Shown here one piece after another: positions 1-13,337 of a stretch of 64,000 nucleotides of DNA. The stretch's first letter is position 1. Each line of letters begins with the position of its first letter. A program made the translations under genes and the position numbers. The stretch spans positions 32,758,741 through 32,822,740 of the forward strand of contig CM044489.1 in assembly GCA_024364805.1 (NCBI GenBank), read 5' to 3'. The stretch is from Euprymna scolopes. Lineage: Eukaryota; Mollusca; Cephalopoda; Sepiida; Sepiolidae. The notes beneath the pieces are model-generated. The model had not been told where the DNA came from and made no database searches. It was given only the letters and a program-made list of their open reading frames with translations.

Positions 1-1890
1 ATAGAATATTTCTTAGTCAACGCTTTTTATCCAGTTGGCTATGTGTCTCGTCAAATAACTGAAACGTTGTGAAAATAATATGACAACCATCTGAAACGTA
101 TAAATTAAATATTAAGATATATCGATCAATGTAAACAAGTTGAAGAGCCAAAATGACAAGGCACCAGAAGAAGAATATATGGGAAGCAATCAAATATCAC
201 ATTAGAAATACTTCATGGAGAAATATTTTTCTTTACCTGAAATAAGACAGATTAATGATTTAGAGCGGAAATTGAAGCGCATATTCCCACACAGAAGTTC
301 TATACTAAATCCCACTGTGCCCAACTTGTTTAGCTTCCCTTGCGCAAAGGCAAAATTAAATCCCAGATTTATCTGATATAAGTCCCGTAAAATAGACAAA
401 AGTTTATAGAAGCTAGAAATAATTTTAAGGGTGAAATAGCCGCAGATAATAGAAAATATACCGAAATCACCAGAAAACTCATCAAGGCCTCGAGAGTTCT
501 GGGACATTTATAATATTGTAGGGAATAATGTCCATTTAAGAAATCCCCACTATTCAACAACCTTGAGATTGTTTGCACCGCAACCAAGAAGGCTAAACAT
601 TTAGTCCGACGGTTTGCTTCCATCATTACTTTGGACCTTCAAAGCACTTCATACCAGATGTAGTTTGCGGAGGGAAATCACACTTAATTATCTGAAAATC
701 CTCGCTGCACATGTTCGTAATATGAAAAAATATAGACACTTAAAAAATATGTGGATCTGGTCTTTTTTCGGCTATACTATTAAAACATTTTTTTTGCCGA
801 TATTGATTCATTTCTCTCCAAATCCTTCAAATGAAATTATATGGACGAATACTTTATATAATCAAATCATCCTTAAATAAAAGAAAAATCCAGGTTGTCC
901 TCGATGGTAGTACGTGACAACAACACTATATTAATATGACGATACTTGGATCTTTAATATTCCACTCATTTATAAATGGCCTCACTAATAACATTGTCTC
1001 AGAGATGAGGATATTTGTTGATAACACAACAATGTCTAACAGACATCATGTAAAAACGAATGAACATATATCTAAGGAAATAGCTGAAACCATAGAAGAA
1101 GACTTCCAATCCATAGTGGAATGGGGACTTAAATGGATAGCAGCATTTGATGGTTCTAAAATTAAGCTTCTTTACTTTAATAATTATAAGGAGCCTTCTA
1201 CAATACTAATAGCCTTGTCTAATGATAATGATACCTGAAAGCTCTTCGTTCAACTCTTCGGCTTACCGTTTACACGGAACATGAATTTGGAATATATACG
1301 TTAAGAGTCTATGAAAAAGCTGAGCTATCTGTACCGTACTAGAGGGTCAATTACGTATTAGAGTATCATGTAATTCCACAAGGCTACATTGTTTGAGATA
1401 TTCTTTCCACATTTTGACTGGTGCATCTGCTACTCGTCTTTCTCTCCTAGAAAGGGTTCTAAAAAGAATCGCCAACTTGATATATCCAGCTGTGTCAACC
1501 AAAGTCCAAACCATTGCACCTATCGACGAAGTGTTGTATTTTGTGCCTATTTTACAAGCAATCTAGTGGAAGGTGCTCCGATGAATTCCAAACCTTTGTT
1601 CCTTCTCGATCTACATACCTCCGAGAAACCAGACAAGCAGAAACATTCCACAGTAGAAATCTCCAAAGGTCGGAAAGCATTCTACTCTAATAGAATTCCC
1701 TAGAATTTCTATACTTCGGAATTTCTTCTCGAGTTTCTGCTTTCCTTTGACATGTAGAAGTTCAAGTGTAACCTAAACGTACATCGTGCTGATCAACTCC
1801 CTAAATATTGCCATGCAAATTGTGTCCCAAATAATAGTACCCTACATCCAAGTGGCACTGAGCCTTGTTTGGGGTGAAATAGCAACAGGA
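1..1890 (+). mobile_element. Ancient copy of LINE family A (EN-RT retroposon), decayed
   Basis: This stretch follows, base by base with many gaps, the coding sequence of the intact family A LINE found on the minus strand at 45.7-49.1 kb. Around 165-245 the + strand can be read as W-E-A-I-K then T-S-W-R-N-I-F, matching WEAIRELIRDAPWKNIF of the intact copy; 440-620 matches the linker before the RT; 838-1230 matches RT blocks including the region of the YADD motif, here read D-N-T-T; 1400-1880 matches the C-terminal part and the 3' end, with the family signature GCCTTGTTTGGGGTGAAA at 1861-1878. A large internal deletion lies near 775-840. Many stops and frame changes make it a dead fossil, much more diverged than every other A copy here. 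It may begin before the window. Confidence is high for 838-1880 and moderate for 130-650. Confidence 0.75.
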
Positions 1891-1944
1891 AAGTTTTTAA
1901 AATGTCCCAATCACTGTGCATGAGAATTCGTGCAACTACGTTTC

Positions 1945-4045
1945 TCCGGTGCCTTTTTTGCATAGGCATCACCACTTATCAAGGTCAAGAGGCCACTCGA
2001 AGATAAGGATTAAAGAGTGTACAGTAGAAATTGGACAATATAGTAATCGTTAATAATGGAAATTCGGTAAATTTGTTAACTTAAATAGAATGGTTCATCA
2101 AGAACTTGTTTACGTTAGACTTGAAGACAACTTTTATTGTAGTCAGCTAGAAAGCAGGAAAACGGAAGATAATTCCACAGGCGTGCAGTTCTAAGAAAGA
2201 AGCTTTGTTCATTGAATCTACGTTTAGGTTTAGGCACAGATAAAGAGTGGGGAAATTAGTGATAGTGTTTTCTGCTAGACGAGTGTTTCTTATGAAAGTT
2301 TGGCGAAGGAGGACCAGATGTTAGAGCTCAGTCGAGCTCTTTTCATGAAATGAACGATAAAGCAGAGACAAACTCGCAACATCTCTTCTGTGAGAAAGAG
2401 GTTGCAAGGAAGAGAAAAGGATATCCCCTACAAGGCTACGAAGTCTATTTTGAACTCTATCAAGGCAGGATGTCCTTTCTAGCAGATGGCAACAGTACCC
2501 CATCCCTGGACGTACCGGCTTCTTATATAGATAGAGAATTGCATCAGCAGTGAGATATCTACTTGATCGATAGAAGCCTCCTCTCATTTTTCCATCGGCT
2601 TGGCAACGGATCTAATGTATGTGTTCCATTTAAGACCAGGAGTAAAGGTCAATCCCAGAAACTTGTCAAAGCAAGATCAGAGGAGAGAGAATCAGAGAGA
2701 ACTTGGTCGATTACAGTCTTAGGTGTGCTACCATAGATAGTAGTGTCATCAGCATAAATGTGTACGAATGATGTAAGGATGTGATTTGGAAGATCATTAA
2801 TGTATATCACGAAAAGAGTTGGGCCCAGGATGGACCCATGATGGACTCCAGCATTAATACTGAGAGCTTCTGATTTCTACCCATCAACCACTACTCTTAT
2901 GAACCTATCAGAGAGAAATGATTTAATAATTGAAAAGACATTTCCAGCTACACCGTGGTTAGAGATCTTGTGAAATAAACCTTTATGCCATACTCTATAA
3001 AAGGCCTTTGATATATTAAGAGCAATTGCCCTAGAAGAATAGCCTATTAGATATAACTGTAAGAACATCTGTTGTAGATCTAGCAGAATGGAAACCATAT
3101 TGCGTGACACTAAGAAGGTTTTTTTCTGCTGAGATTGTTGATTATTTCTCTATTTAACACAGATTCCAGCAACTTACTCATGACGCACAGGAGACCTATT
3201 AGCATGTACTGAGAGGGAGATGAGCGATCACCTGAATTCTTAAATACGGGGCATACTGATGAGATTTTCCAGGGTGACGGGAATCAATTCCCCTTAAGAC
3301 AACGTTTAAATAGTTTTGTAAGGATGGGCGCTAATTCTGGTTGAAGTATTTTGAGTACTATAATTGGAATACCGTCAGGGCCGGTTGATTTACTGGAATC
3401 AAGGTTTTTGATTAGCTTGGCAACATCACGTATATACATTTGTATATCATATAGCATGTTTTCTGATACAGGAAGAACTATTGGAGGTTGGCGGCCTGGG
3501 TCGCAAAGGGTAGAATTAGCTGCGAAGTTATTGGCAAAGAGTTTGGCTTTCTCTGATGCTGACGAGATTACCTCAGATCCATTTATGAGATTTGGGATAG
3601 AACACACGCTTTTGTTCAGGATTCTGTTTGCTATTTGCCAAAACTGATGGGAACCAAGCCGCTGCTCTGCTACTTTGGACTTGACAGACTGAGCATACAA
3701 CTCTCTTGCGTTCTTTATTACTTTTTACAGTGGTTACTGGAAGTCTTGAAAGCGGTTTTAGTCTCAGTACATCTATTATGTTGGACGCAATGGAAAAAGT
3801 GATTTCTGTCCACAATGGCAGCAGCACATTCTGGAGAGAACCACTGCTGGCTGTTAGGTTTTAGCTGGGATTTTTTCGAGGGTATGAAACGGTCTATACC
3901 TACAATTAACCATTCCGTCAGGTCTGATACTATAGAGGACACATCCTTTTTAAATATGGAACGCAGAGGTAGATCTGATATAAATGTACGGAAGCTATCC
4001 TAGTCAGCCATAGAGTATCGATATACTGTACGATGGAGAGCCTGC
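1945..4045 (-). mobile_element. LINE family B, 5'-truncated degenerate copy
   Basis: Minus-strand copy of LINE family B, the family also seen at 13.3-16.9 kb. The 3' end is at the low coordinate (poly-T then GCATAGGCATCACCACTTAT at 1951-1970, the family 3' end). Reading leftwards on the minus strand there is the pre-RT linker (near 3900-3290, with S-K-S-T-G-P-D-G-I-P), RT blocks (L-N-I-S-K-A-F-Y-R-V-W-H near 3000) and the C-terminal domain (2590-2350, with S-H-R-R-D-V-A-S-L-S-L-L-Y-R). The homology stops at about 4045, inside the region just before the RT, so the endonuclease is missing through 5' truncation. Several frame breaks make it non-coding. Its tail faces the tail of the ancient A copy about 60 bases away. 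Confidence 0.85.
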
Positions 4046-4998
4046 TTTAACAAACTCCTATTTGAATAGACATATTCCAGTTTTCTCAAATAATAAACCA
4101 TCGGGTAAATACGAGTAATATTCTTACATTAAATCGAGGAAGGGTTTTTGCTATACAACAATATCCTTTTAAGACTTTTTTTTGTATTTTTAACCATTTC
4201 AACATATCAGGCAAATTAAGGTACCCGATCTATAATTATGGTGTTACATTTGTAACCATTTAAAAATATCAGGCGCTTATGTATTTCGTCTGACTCTTTA
4301 CGTTAGCATTTAATGAAGTTGGTTTTCATTAGTTTTTGTTTTAAATTTTAGGAAAACATGTTAAAAAAATATATGTCATATTTAAGCGTATTTTATGACC
4401 GGGCAAAGCTTCCCCCCCCCAGAATGTTATAGATTATTTTCCCATATTTAATTCATAGGTAATTACTAACGCACCTCGAAGAAGATACACGATCTATAAT
4501 TATCATATCATAACATGACAATTTCTCTATTTTCTATACTAAATCATACCCCCTCTATCGTTCTCTCTTTCTTTTTCTTTGCTCCCCTTTTTCTTTTTTC
4601 CGCATGCATAAATTCACACACCCGGTTTCTTTTCCTTGCTTACTCTTTTTCTCTCTATGCGTTTAATCACCGTGTAAAATATTTTTTGTTAATATTACGC
4701 AGTAACAAAGAGACTCTCCTCCACCCCTCCCCAAGAGAGTTTTCAAATCGTAAGAATCCCTGGTGCCCACGCGGTGTTTAATTTCATACACATTTCGAAG
4801 TTTATCAGCAATAAATCCATAAATATATTCAGTTTTAGGCCGTGCTCAATTTCGAGACAAATGGGCAACGCTCTAAAAAACTACTCGCTTACTTTGTTAT
4901 GTACTTAATATTGACTCAACATAAGGGTCAAAGCCATTCTTTTTTAACCAAATTCATAATTTACGTAACTTCTATTCGAATATTTTACAGAATTGATT
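4046..4998. other. Gene-free AT-rich stretch with a possible Helitron-like end
   Basis: No coding sequence is recognised. Around 4365-4410 the + strand reads ATATTTAAGCGTATTTTA followed by TGACCGGGCAAAGC. It resembles the ends found at 60630-60672 and, reverse-complemented, at 27889-27930, which terminate in CTAG. Here the expected CTAG terminus is replaced by a run of nine C (4413-4421), so the end is damaged. A phrase GATCTATAATTAT occurs twice (near 4228 and 4490). The rest is pyrimidine-rich low-complexity DNA. Confidence 0.35.
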
Positions 4999-4999
4999 A

Positions 5000-5086
<87 letters not shown>
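4999..5086. repeat. (TA)n microsatellite
   Basis: About 88 bases of pure TA dinucleotide. Reading-frame predictions of tyrosine-isoleucine repeats over it are artefacts. It directly abuts the GATTCCGAT-rich repeat that follows. Confidence 0.98.
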
Positions 5087-5088
<2 letters not shown>

Positions 5089-5507
5089 TGATGGGACGAT
5101 GAACATATTTTTCCTGATTCCGATACAGATTCCCTGCTTAATTCTCGATTCCAATACAATTACCGATCCCGATTCTGATTCTTTACAAATCTCTAATTAT
5201 TTAACTATGAGATTTTATTTTTCCAGATTTTCATAAAAACACATGTTAAATATGCAGATATTTTCCTAAAAGTTAAAATACACTTGTGAAGAGTGATCTA
5301 TCGATTATAGATTTACTGATAATTCAAAATCAATAAATATTTATTATTTTATCATTATTATAAGCAATGGCAGATTTTACTTTGAATAAAATCAAATAAA
5401 AATGACAATTAAAAGAATCGTTTAGGCATCGGAAAATAGGCACCAATTTCTCCGATTCCGATACTGATTCCGATACCCCCATATCTTCCGATTTCGGTGG
5501 TGCCTAA
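5087..5507. mobile_element. Candidate non-autonomous DNA transposon with GATTCCGAT subterminal repeats
   Basis: Both ends of this 420-base segment carry clusters of the phrase GATTCCGATA and close variants (left cluster about 5110-5180, right cluster about 5445-5495), while the middle is plain AT-rich DNA. An 8-base inverted repeat, TAGGCACC (5433-5440 area) and GGTGCCTA (about 5499-5506), brackets the right cluster. Arrays of short motifs near both ends are typical of hAT-type non-autonomous elements. No clean pair of outer inverted repeats or an 8-bp target duplication was found, so the family is only a suggestion. Confidence 0.35.
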
Positions 5508-5540
5508 CTGATGAGCCCAAATGAGGGCGAAACTTGAATC
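5508..5540 (+). ncRNA. Hammerhead ribozyme core (relic or partial motif)
   Basis: The sequence reads CTGATGA (5508-5514), a perfect 4-bp stem GCCC/GGGC (5515-5518 with 5525-5528) closed by a 6-base loop AAATGA, then GAAA (5529-5532) followed by CTTGAATC. This is the invariant arrangement of the hammerhead self-cleaving ribozyme: CUGAUGA, stem II, GAAA. In the minimal type I form known from Penelope-like elements and retrozymes, a very short stem III and a cleavage triplet follow; here AATC at 5537-5540 could supply it, but the C-G pair of stem III would be a C-A mismatch. The stem I partner upstream is not evident, since the preceding bases belong to the GATTCCGAT repeat. Core identity is convincing; catalytic activity is doubtful. 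Confidence 0.6.
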
Positions 5541-5765
5541 TTGAACTTCCGGTTTGTTGGCCCTTTCATGGTTCTTATAGGCTGCGACGTTTTCTGGCTG
5601 TGGAAATAATTATTCACACCCACACACACCCACACACAAACACCCCCGACACACTGATATATATATATATATATATATGTACTAGCTATACTCGCTCAGA
5701 CTGGTTAACGCAAGTATTAGATTGAATTGTATATCACAGACACGCACACACATCCACAGAAACTA
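5541..5765 (+). repeat. Tail following the hammerhead core, with CA and TA microsatellites
   Basis: After the ribozyme core comes about 75 bases of unique sequence (5541-5615, including ATGGTTCTTATAGGCTGCGA), then CA-rich repeats (5617-5655) and a short (TA)n (5659-5678). The layout of ribozyme, short unique piece and microsatellite tail is what one expects of one end of a retroelement. No coding potential is visible. CTAG occurs just after the TA tract at 5682. Confidence 0.35.
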
Positions 5766-7080
5766 GGTACGGGAAAAATGAATGCCGATGCTCAAAATGT
5801 ATGAAGAATTTGACCCCTCCCTCTACTTAAAAAATCAGGAAATTAACCAATTTTAATGAAATTTACAGTATTTATCAAATAATCATCGCGGAATATAATG
5901 AATGAAATATTTTTTTATTTAAATCTTAGTGGAAATGTATTATTTTGTATTATGTAAATGTATTATTCTGTTTTCAGTAGTAAATAAAAAATGCAAGAAT
6001 TTATTTTTGCCTTTTTTTATATTAATAAAGTATCGTAATTTGTAACAATAAAAATAAAATAATTTTTACAGGGACATTACGAAAAAAAGCCCCTAAAGTC
6101 CGTATTAATGAATTTAATATAACTTGAAGAAAAATAATTTCTCGAACTACCGAGATTATTATTAAATTAAGGATGGTTTCTTTAATATTTTCACACAATA
6201 AAATTATAATTGCAAAAAATATTTCTACTTTTTCCTTTAAATTACAGGTTTTGCATAATTTTATATCAAGATTTTAATAATTTCCTTGCTCGCAAGAATG
6301 TGAAACTTTCGGCGTAACATATTTTTTATATAATATTGAACATAATTAAAAAAAAAATTAAAAGCAGGAACACAGAAAAATAATTAAATTAAAAAATGGA
6401 AAAATTTATACGAACGTTCAGAATATAAATATATGGATGCACGTCTGGGTAAAAAAGAAAAATATCACACCTGTTCCTCCCTTTTAATAACCTGACGTTA
6501 TGTTCGCCGTCTTTCGACTGCCTGAAATTTTGGGCTTTGGTATATTACGTGTATACAAAATTTTAGTTTGTTGCGTTTTGCGTACGGCAAACTACTCGGT
6601 TTTGCGCCTAATTAATGTATGCTTTGTACAAACAATCCGTTTTTTTTAAATTTAATTCAATATCTTAGGACTTTACTAATTAACTTTGAAATAGACCCAG
6701 AAAACTAATATTTATCTTTCACATGATTTTTACAATGAATTTATTTAACTTCAAAATTTAGCTGAATTGAGTAGCTCGCCGTGAAAACATTTTTCATAAC
6801 TTTTTTTTCACGTGTACAAATATTATTTTCCTTTTGGAAATTAAGTTTAGTCCTGAATCTTTCAAATACAATCAAATAGTACTCGGAAACCTACAAAAAA
6901 TTATGATAAATCGACTTTCAAAACTAGATCCCCCTATTTTTGTCCGCCGATTTTTGCCCGTACCTAACAGAAACTTAAACCCATACAGATACATACGCAC
7001 GCGCACACACGCATGCAAACATATACACGCACACACACACACACTTTGATAATAGTCGGAAATAGACAGTGCAAAGGCTT
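5766..7080. other. Gene-free AT-rich stretch
   Basis: No coding sequence, RNA gene or element end was recognised. It contains a short CA repeat (7004-7044) and many A or T runs. Short open frames here have no protein-like composition. Confidence 0.5.
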
Positions 7081-7144
7081 CAAAATCACAAATGAGACTT
7101 TGAAGGTTTTAAACTGTCAATTCATTTATATTTAAAAAAAAAAT

Positions 7145-7215
7145 GAATTTTTGGCTCATAAACATGTGTTGATGTGTCGGAAAACATTTTTTATTAACCA
7201 CATGTACGATTTACT
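7145..7215. repeat. Dispersed repeat 'AAACATGTG...GTCG.AAAACA', copy 1
   Basis: The phrase GGCTCATAAACATGTGTTGA, then TGTCGGAAAACATTTTTTAT and a CACATGTACGATTTA block, recurs in altered form at 10268-10335 and 10415-10480. All three are in the same orientation. The family and the full length of the repeat are unknown. Confidence 0.6.
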
Positions 7216-7790
7216 GACACAGAAAAGTTTTATTTCACAATGATTGAAAAGTTTTATTTCACAGACTGACAAAACAACATAAATAATATAAATTGCATAA
7301 CTTTTAGCGATTTTACAAGATTTTGAAGTTGCAGAAATCAACAACGTTGGTCAGGCTGAGTTTTTCATAAGCAAAATTGTACCAACCCGAGAAAACCTCT
7401 CAAAAATAGAAGAACATCCTGAAAAAGGTACTCCTTACTTGTTTTGTTATGTTTGTTTATGTTGAGAATTAATTTATCAATTAATAAAATATATAGATGA
7501 ACATTTCCACAAAAAACTGAGTATGATTTTCATTTTTCTTTGTAAATAACACGACAAAATTGTTACATTTTTTACCCAAATCATGTGAGTTTTTTTGCAT
7601 AAATTTCAAAATATTTTCAAAATGGCTAAATCTTAGTATTAAAGTACATACTTTTTGAAATTCTTCGTTTATAGGCTATCTGCTGCAATAAACAGATTTA
7701 TATGAGATTTAGTCGTTTGCAAAATAATTTACGTTTAAATATTCTATGGTTACAAGAAAATTTTTAGAAATATTAAATGATTTCCTTAAT

Positions 7791-7963
7791 TTTTCTTCAA
7801 TATTATGTCTTCAGGTAGAAAAAGTGTGTTGCAAAATGTGTGTTGCAAAATGTGTGTTCTGTTGTTAGTTTACTTGTTTTCTTCAATATTATGTCTTCAG
7901 GTAGAAAAAGTGTGTTGCAAAAAGTGTGTTGCAAAATGGTGGTGTTCTGTTGTTAGTTTACTT
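7791..7963. repeat. 86-bp tandem duplication
   Basis: Two nearly identical head-to-tail units, 7791-7876 and 7877-7963, each starting TTTTCTTCAATATTATGTCT and ending GTTGTTAGTTTACTTG. Each unit contains a 14-base subrepeat GTGTGTTGCAAAAT two or three times. The units differ at only a few positions, so the duplication is recent. Confidence 0.9.
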
Positions 7964-9351
7964 GCTGTTCTTCATACACTGTAGCATGCATACTAATTTC
8001 CTCAAATCGAGAATTTTCCATTGTGTCCGTTTGGGATTTCCTTTGCCTTTTTTGTTTAAACTTTCCTTAATATAATTTAAACTTTCTTCAGTGCCTTTAT
8101 TTTTGCAATAATTGTTTTATAAAAGAAATATTTACGTTTCAGATATATATCGACAAAAGAAGGAAGAAATCGGTAAAAACAAATCTTTAAAGTAATCATT
8201 TATTACAGGTCGCTGTTTCCACAGACAAAATTCTCTCGTTATGATGCTTGTATCAGTAAATGTGAAAAAAGAATTCACTGTAATCCAAGATTCTGCTGAT
8301 TAGTTGGAATTCTTCAAATCATCATAGGTGCAATTCACTCGATTAAAGAGTCGGTACGAGAAAGGTTGTGCCGGAACTTGCTGCGACAGAAGTAAAGTTG
8401 TTTGGTACTGTTGTTGTTGTTGTTGTTGTTTGATGAAAGTGAAGATGTTATGAGAACAAAGACAAGAAGGAAGCGTTGTACACCGTTGGCAACAAGACAT
8501 ACTATAAAGATAAGAGTTCATGAGGACACCATGAAATATTTAAAGTTTACGTAGCCTATGCCAGGACTAGGTAGTGCAGATTGTATTTTTTGGTATTAGC
8601 AAGCGAACTGACTAAACAAATCCTGAATTTATTTCTGATGGATTCCAAATCAACAGATATGCTTAGGATACTCTGAAGTTGTGGGAAAGTCTAGTGATGT
8701 TGATGGTGTGGTGACTTTAAAAGTAGGCAAGGTGTGACAGCGAAGTCAATTTCTGTATCACACCAGAAAAGTATCACCATAACTCATGCCTTCATTAATG
8801 GCACTACATGGCTTTTTTGTATCGTTTGGACTATCATAAACAGATTGAGAAGGGTAAATGTGTTGCCTTTGCATCGCCAGTTGTCAACAATCAATAGTGT
8901 TGTATCATCCTTAAGACGAGTTAAGCTTGACAAGATGATAATTCTTTAATAAATTACAATTACGAATATGTGTAAACCATTTTAAATAGGTGAAGCGGAA
9001 TCACTCTTCATGGAATTCAACGTTACGTCGAGTTAATGGCTATGAATCATGACTGTGGATTAGGCAACTTGTCAGAATGTTTGGAGTCCAACAGTAAAGA
9101 CATGCGTAATTATTTGCAATTCTTTACAAGAAAACAATCTCTAATTGAACAGTTAACTGATGCTATTTTTAGACTGCTTTAACGTTCTGATATTGGTGTT
9201 TGGAAGCAGTTCAATCAATTTCATCCTAATAAGTAATGAACTTAATTTGGTGCAAATGATCGCACTATTAGATCTGATGCAAGGCTTTTCAACCTGCCAA
9301 AGTAATTTTATGTTTCTCTTGTTGAAAATATCTTACTTGATTAATATGTTG

Positions 9352-9357
<6 letters not shown>
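7964..9357. other. Stretch without a recognised gene
   Basis: A (TTG)n run at 8406-8430 gives a spurious polyglutamine frame on the minus strand. At 8690-8960 the base composition is slightly richer, but no conserved protein motif is visible on either strand. Nothing can be named here. Confidence 0.4.
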
Positions 9358-11334
<1,977 letters not shown>

Positions 11335-12535
11335 AGCCTCCGACTGACCAACCATATGGATTTAGGCAAGCCCGGTCAACAGCAGACATCCTAACTTTAA
11401 TCTCTGAACGTATCTACCATTCACTGGATAAAGCAAGGGAGGGTGGTGCAGCAGCTCTAGATATTACTAAGGCTATTGACAGGGTATGGCATGATGGTCT
11501 TCTCAGGAAAATGTTATCATACGGGTATCACTGGACGAATACTTTATATAATTAAATCCTTCTTAGATAAGAGAAAAATACAGGTTGTCCTCGACGGTCG
11601 TACATCTAAACAATATGATATTAATGCGTGTGTGCCTCAAGGGTCTATCCTTGGACCTCTATTATTCCTAATATTCAAAAATGACCTCCCTGATAAAATT
11701 GTCTGTGAGATGGGTATATATGCTGATAACACCACGCTCTATAACAGACACGGCAGGAAAACAAATGAACACACATCTAAAAAAAAATGGCAGAAACACT
11801 AGAGGATGACCTCAAAAATGGATCGTCACATTCAATACTACCAAGACTAAACTTGTTTCCTTTAATAATTACAAAAAACACCCAACTTTTCTACCACCAA
11901 TAGCAATGGCCAAAGACTCTTTATCTGAAAGTACATCCTGTAAACTCCTCGGCCTGATGTTTACAGGAAACATTAGTTGAAACAATTACATTGAGAGTAT
12001 TGCCAGGACTGCTGCGAAGAAGGTAGGTTATCTCTACTGTGCTAGAAAGCTCCTAACGCTCGAAAGTATCCAGTACCTCTATATGGCCATCATTCGCCCA
12101 TGTATGGAGTAGTGTTGTCATATTTGGGCTGGTGCATCTGCTACTAGTCCCTCGCTCCTAGACAATGTTCAAAAGAGAGTCGCCAACCTGATAGGTCCTG
12201 AACTGTCATCTAAGTTTCAACTTCTGTCCCATCGACGAAATGTTGCTACAAGTACTTTAACGGTGAATGCTCTAACGAACTGCAATCACTTGTCCCTCTC
12301 GACGTAAATGCCCCAGACAAACCCGACAAACCCGACAAGCAGCTAAATCGCAACCCTTCACAGTAGATATCCTTACATGTAAGAGAGATTTCTACTCCAG
12401 TAGTTTCTCCCCCAGAAGCGCTAGACACCTTGCTGCTCAACTCCCTACATAGTACCCCTGTACCTTATGTTCCTGATAGTAGCCCCTTAGATCAAATCGG
12501 CAACGTGCCTTGTTTGGGGTGAAAATGTAACAAAA
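11335..12535 (+). mobile_element. LINE family A, 5'-truncated copy with internal deletions
   Basis: Starts inside the RT (T-D-Q-P-Y-G-F-R-Q-A-R-S-T-A-D-I-L at 11345-11400), continues through D-I-T-K-A-I-D-R-V-W-H and the C-V-P-Q-G-S-I-L-G-P-L-L block (11620-11665), where YADD reads YADN, then the C-terminal domain, and ends at the family 3' signature GCCTTGTTTGGGGTGAAAAT (12508-12527) with a short A-rich tail. Relative to the intact copy it lacks about 20 bases near 11811 and a block near 12246, and it has several frameshifts and stops. It is non-functional and of middle age: far closer to the intact copy than the one at 1-1890. Confidence 0.9.
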
Positions 12536-13022
12536 AAATGACAAACTACGAGAGGAAGTGAATTAGTGCGCATAAATCACGAACATGCAAACTTCTTGAT
12601 CATATCTGTGAACTTTAGTCAATCACATTGCAATGCTCATTACACATTAAAAAAGATGAAATGGCGGAAAAACTCCAATCGTTGTATAAATACAACTGAT
12701 TCTGCTCGTTATCGTTACATTACATTTCTGGCTAGATATCGATACGAACCATTTTTTTCAATTAAAATTTAATTTTTTAACAAATGCTGTTTTAAAAATT
12801 AAACAGGACGCACTGTTTTACTCTGTCTTGAAAATCGGAAAAATGTTCGCAACCCCCGATTATATATATTAAGAACTTACTAATTTTTCACGTCATTAAG
12901 AATTTAATTAACTCGTACGATGTACAGAAAGTGAATATTTGATTATCACAGTGAGTTTTATACTAACTTACTTACATAGACAAAAAACACTAACATTACA
13001 AAATATACCATCTTTTACATGT
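12536..13022. other. Gene-free AT-rich stretch
   Basis: No coding or repeat structure was recognised between the A copy and the B copies. It holds short A/T runs only. Confidence 0.5.
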
Positions 13023-13337
13023 GATTCAACACATATTAAAGCCTGAAAGCCACTTGAAGATCAGGGTTAATGCGTGTACAGTGATGGAAATTGGGTAGAC
13101 GTTGACTTTTTAAGGAGACAGCTAAAAAAAAATTGTTTACATTGTCTTGAAGAACAGCTAAGAAGAAGACCCGTGTACAGAGTTGCACAGCCGGATATTT
13201 ATAGGGAAAAAGTCGTACGAGAAAAGACTCAAAGAAATCTTGGCCATTGCTGGCCTTTGAAATATTGCCACAGATGGTAGTGTCTTCTGCGTATATGTCA
13301 AAACAGAAACTTAGGATGTAGTCTGGTAGATCATAGG
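13023..13337 (-). mobile_element. Older LINE family B copy, 3' part, split by a younger B insertion
   Basis: Minus-strand family B sequence: the 3' end region (GCCACTTGAAGATCAGGGTT near 13046) is joined by an internal deletion to the RT C region (13247-13337, with GGCCTTTGAAATATTGCCAC aligned to GGCCTTTGATGTGTTGCCAT of the copy at 14239). It stops at the poly-T of the next B element. The continuation of the same copy is found at 16871-17105, with the next part of the RT in the correct order and orientation, so the 13338-16870 element landed inside it. Confidence 0.8.

Noticed and set aside
4842-5154. Open frames rich in Tyr-Ile repeats on both strands
   Set aside because: They are translations of the (TA)n tract. 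The same applies to frames at 9790-10092, 17549-17800, 21727-22052 and 25557-25823.
8300-8521. Polyglutamine protein on the minus strand
   Set aside because: The frame depends on a (TTG)n run, with no conserved sequence beside it.
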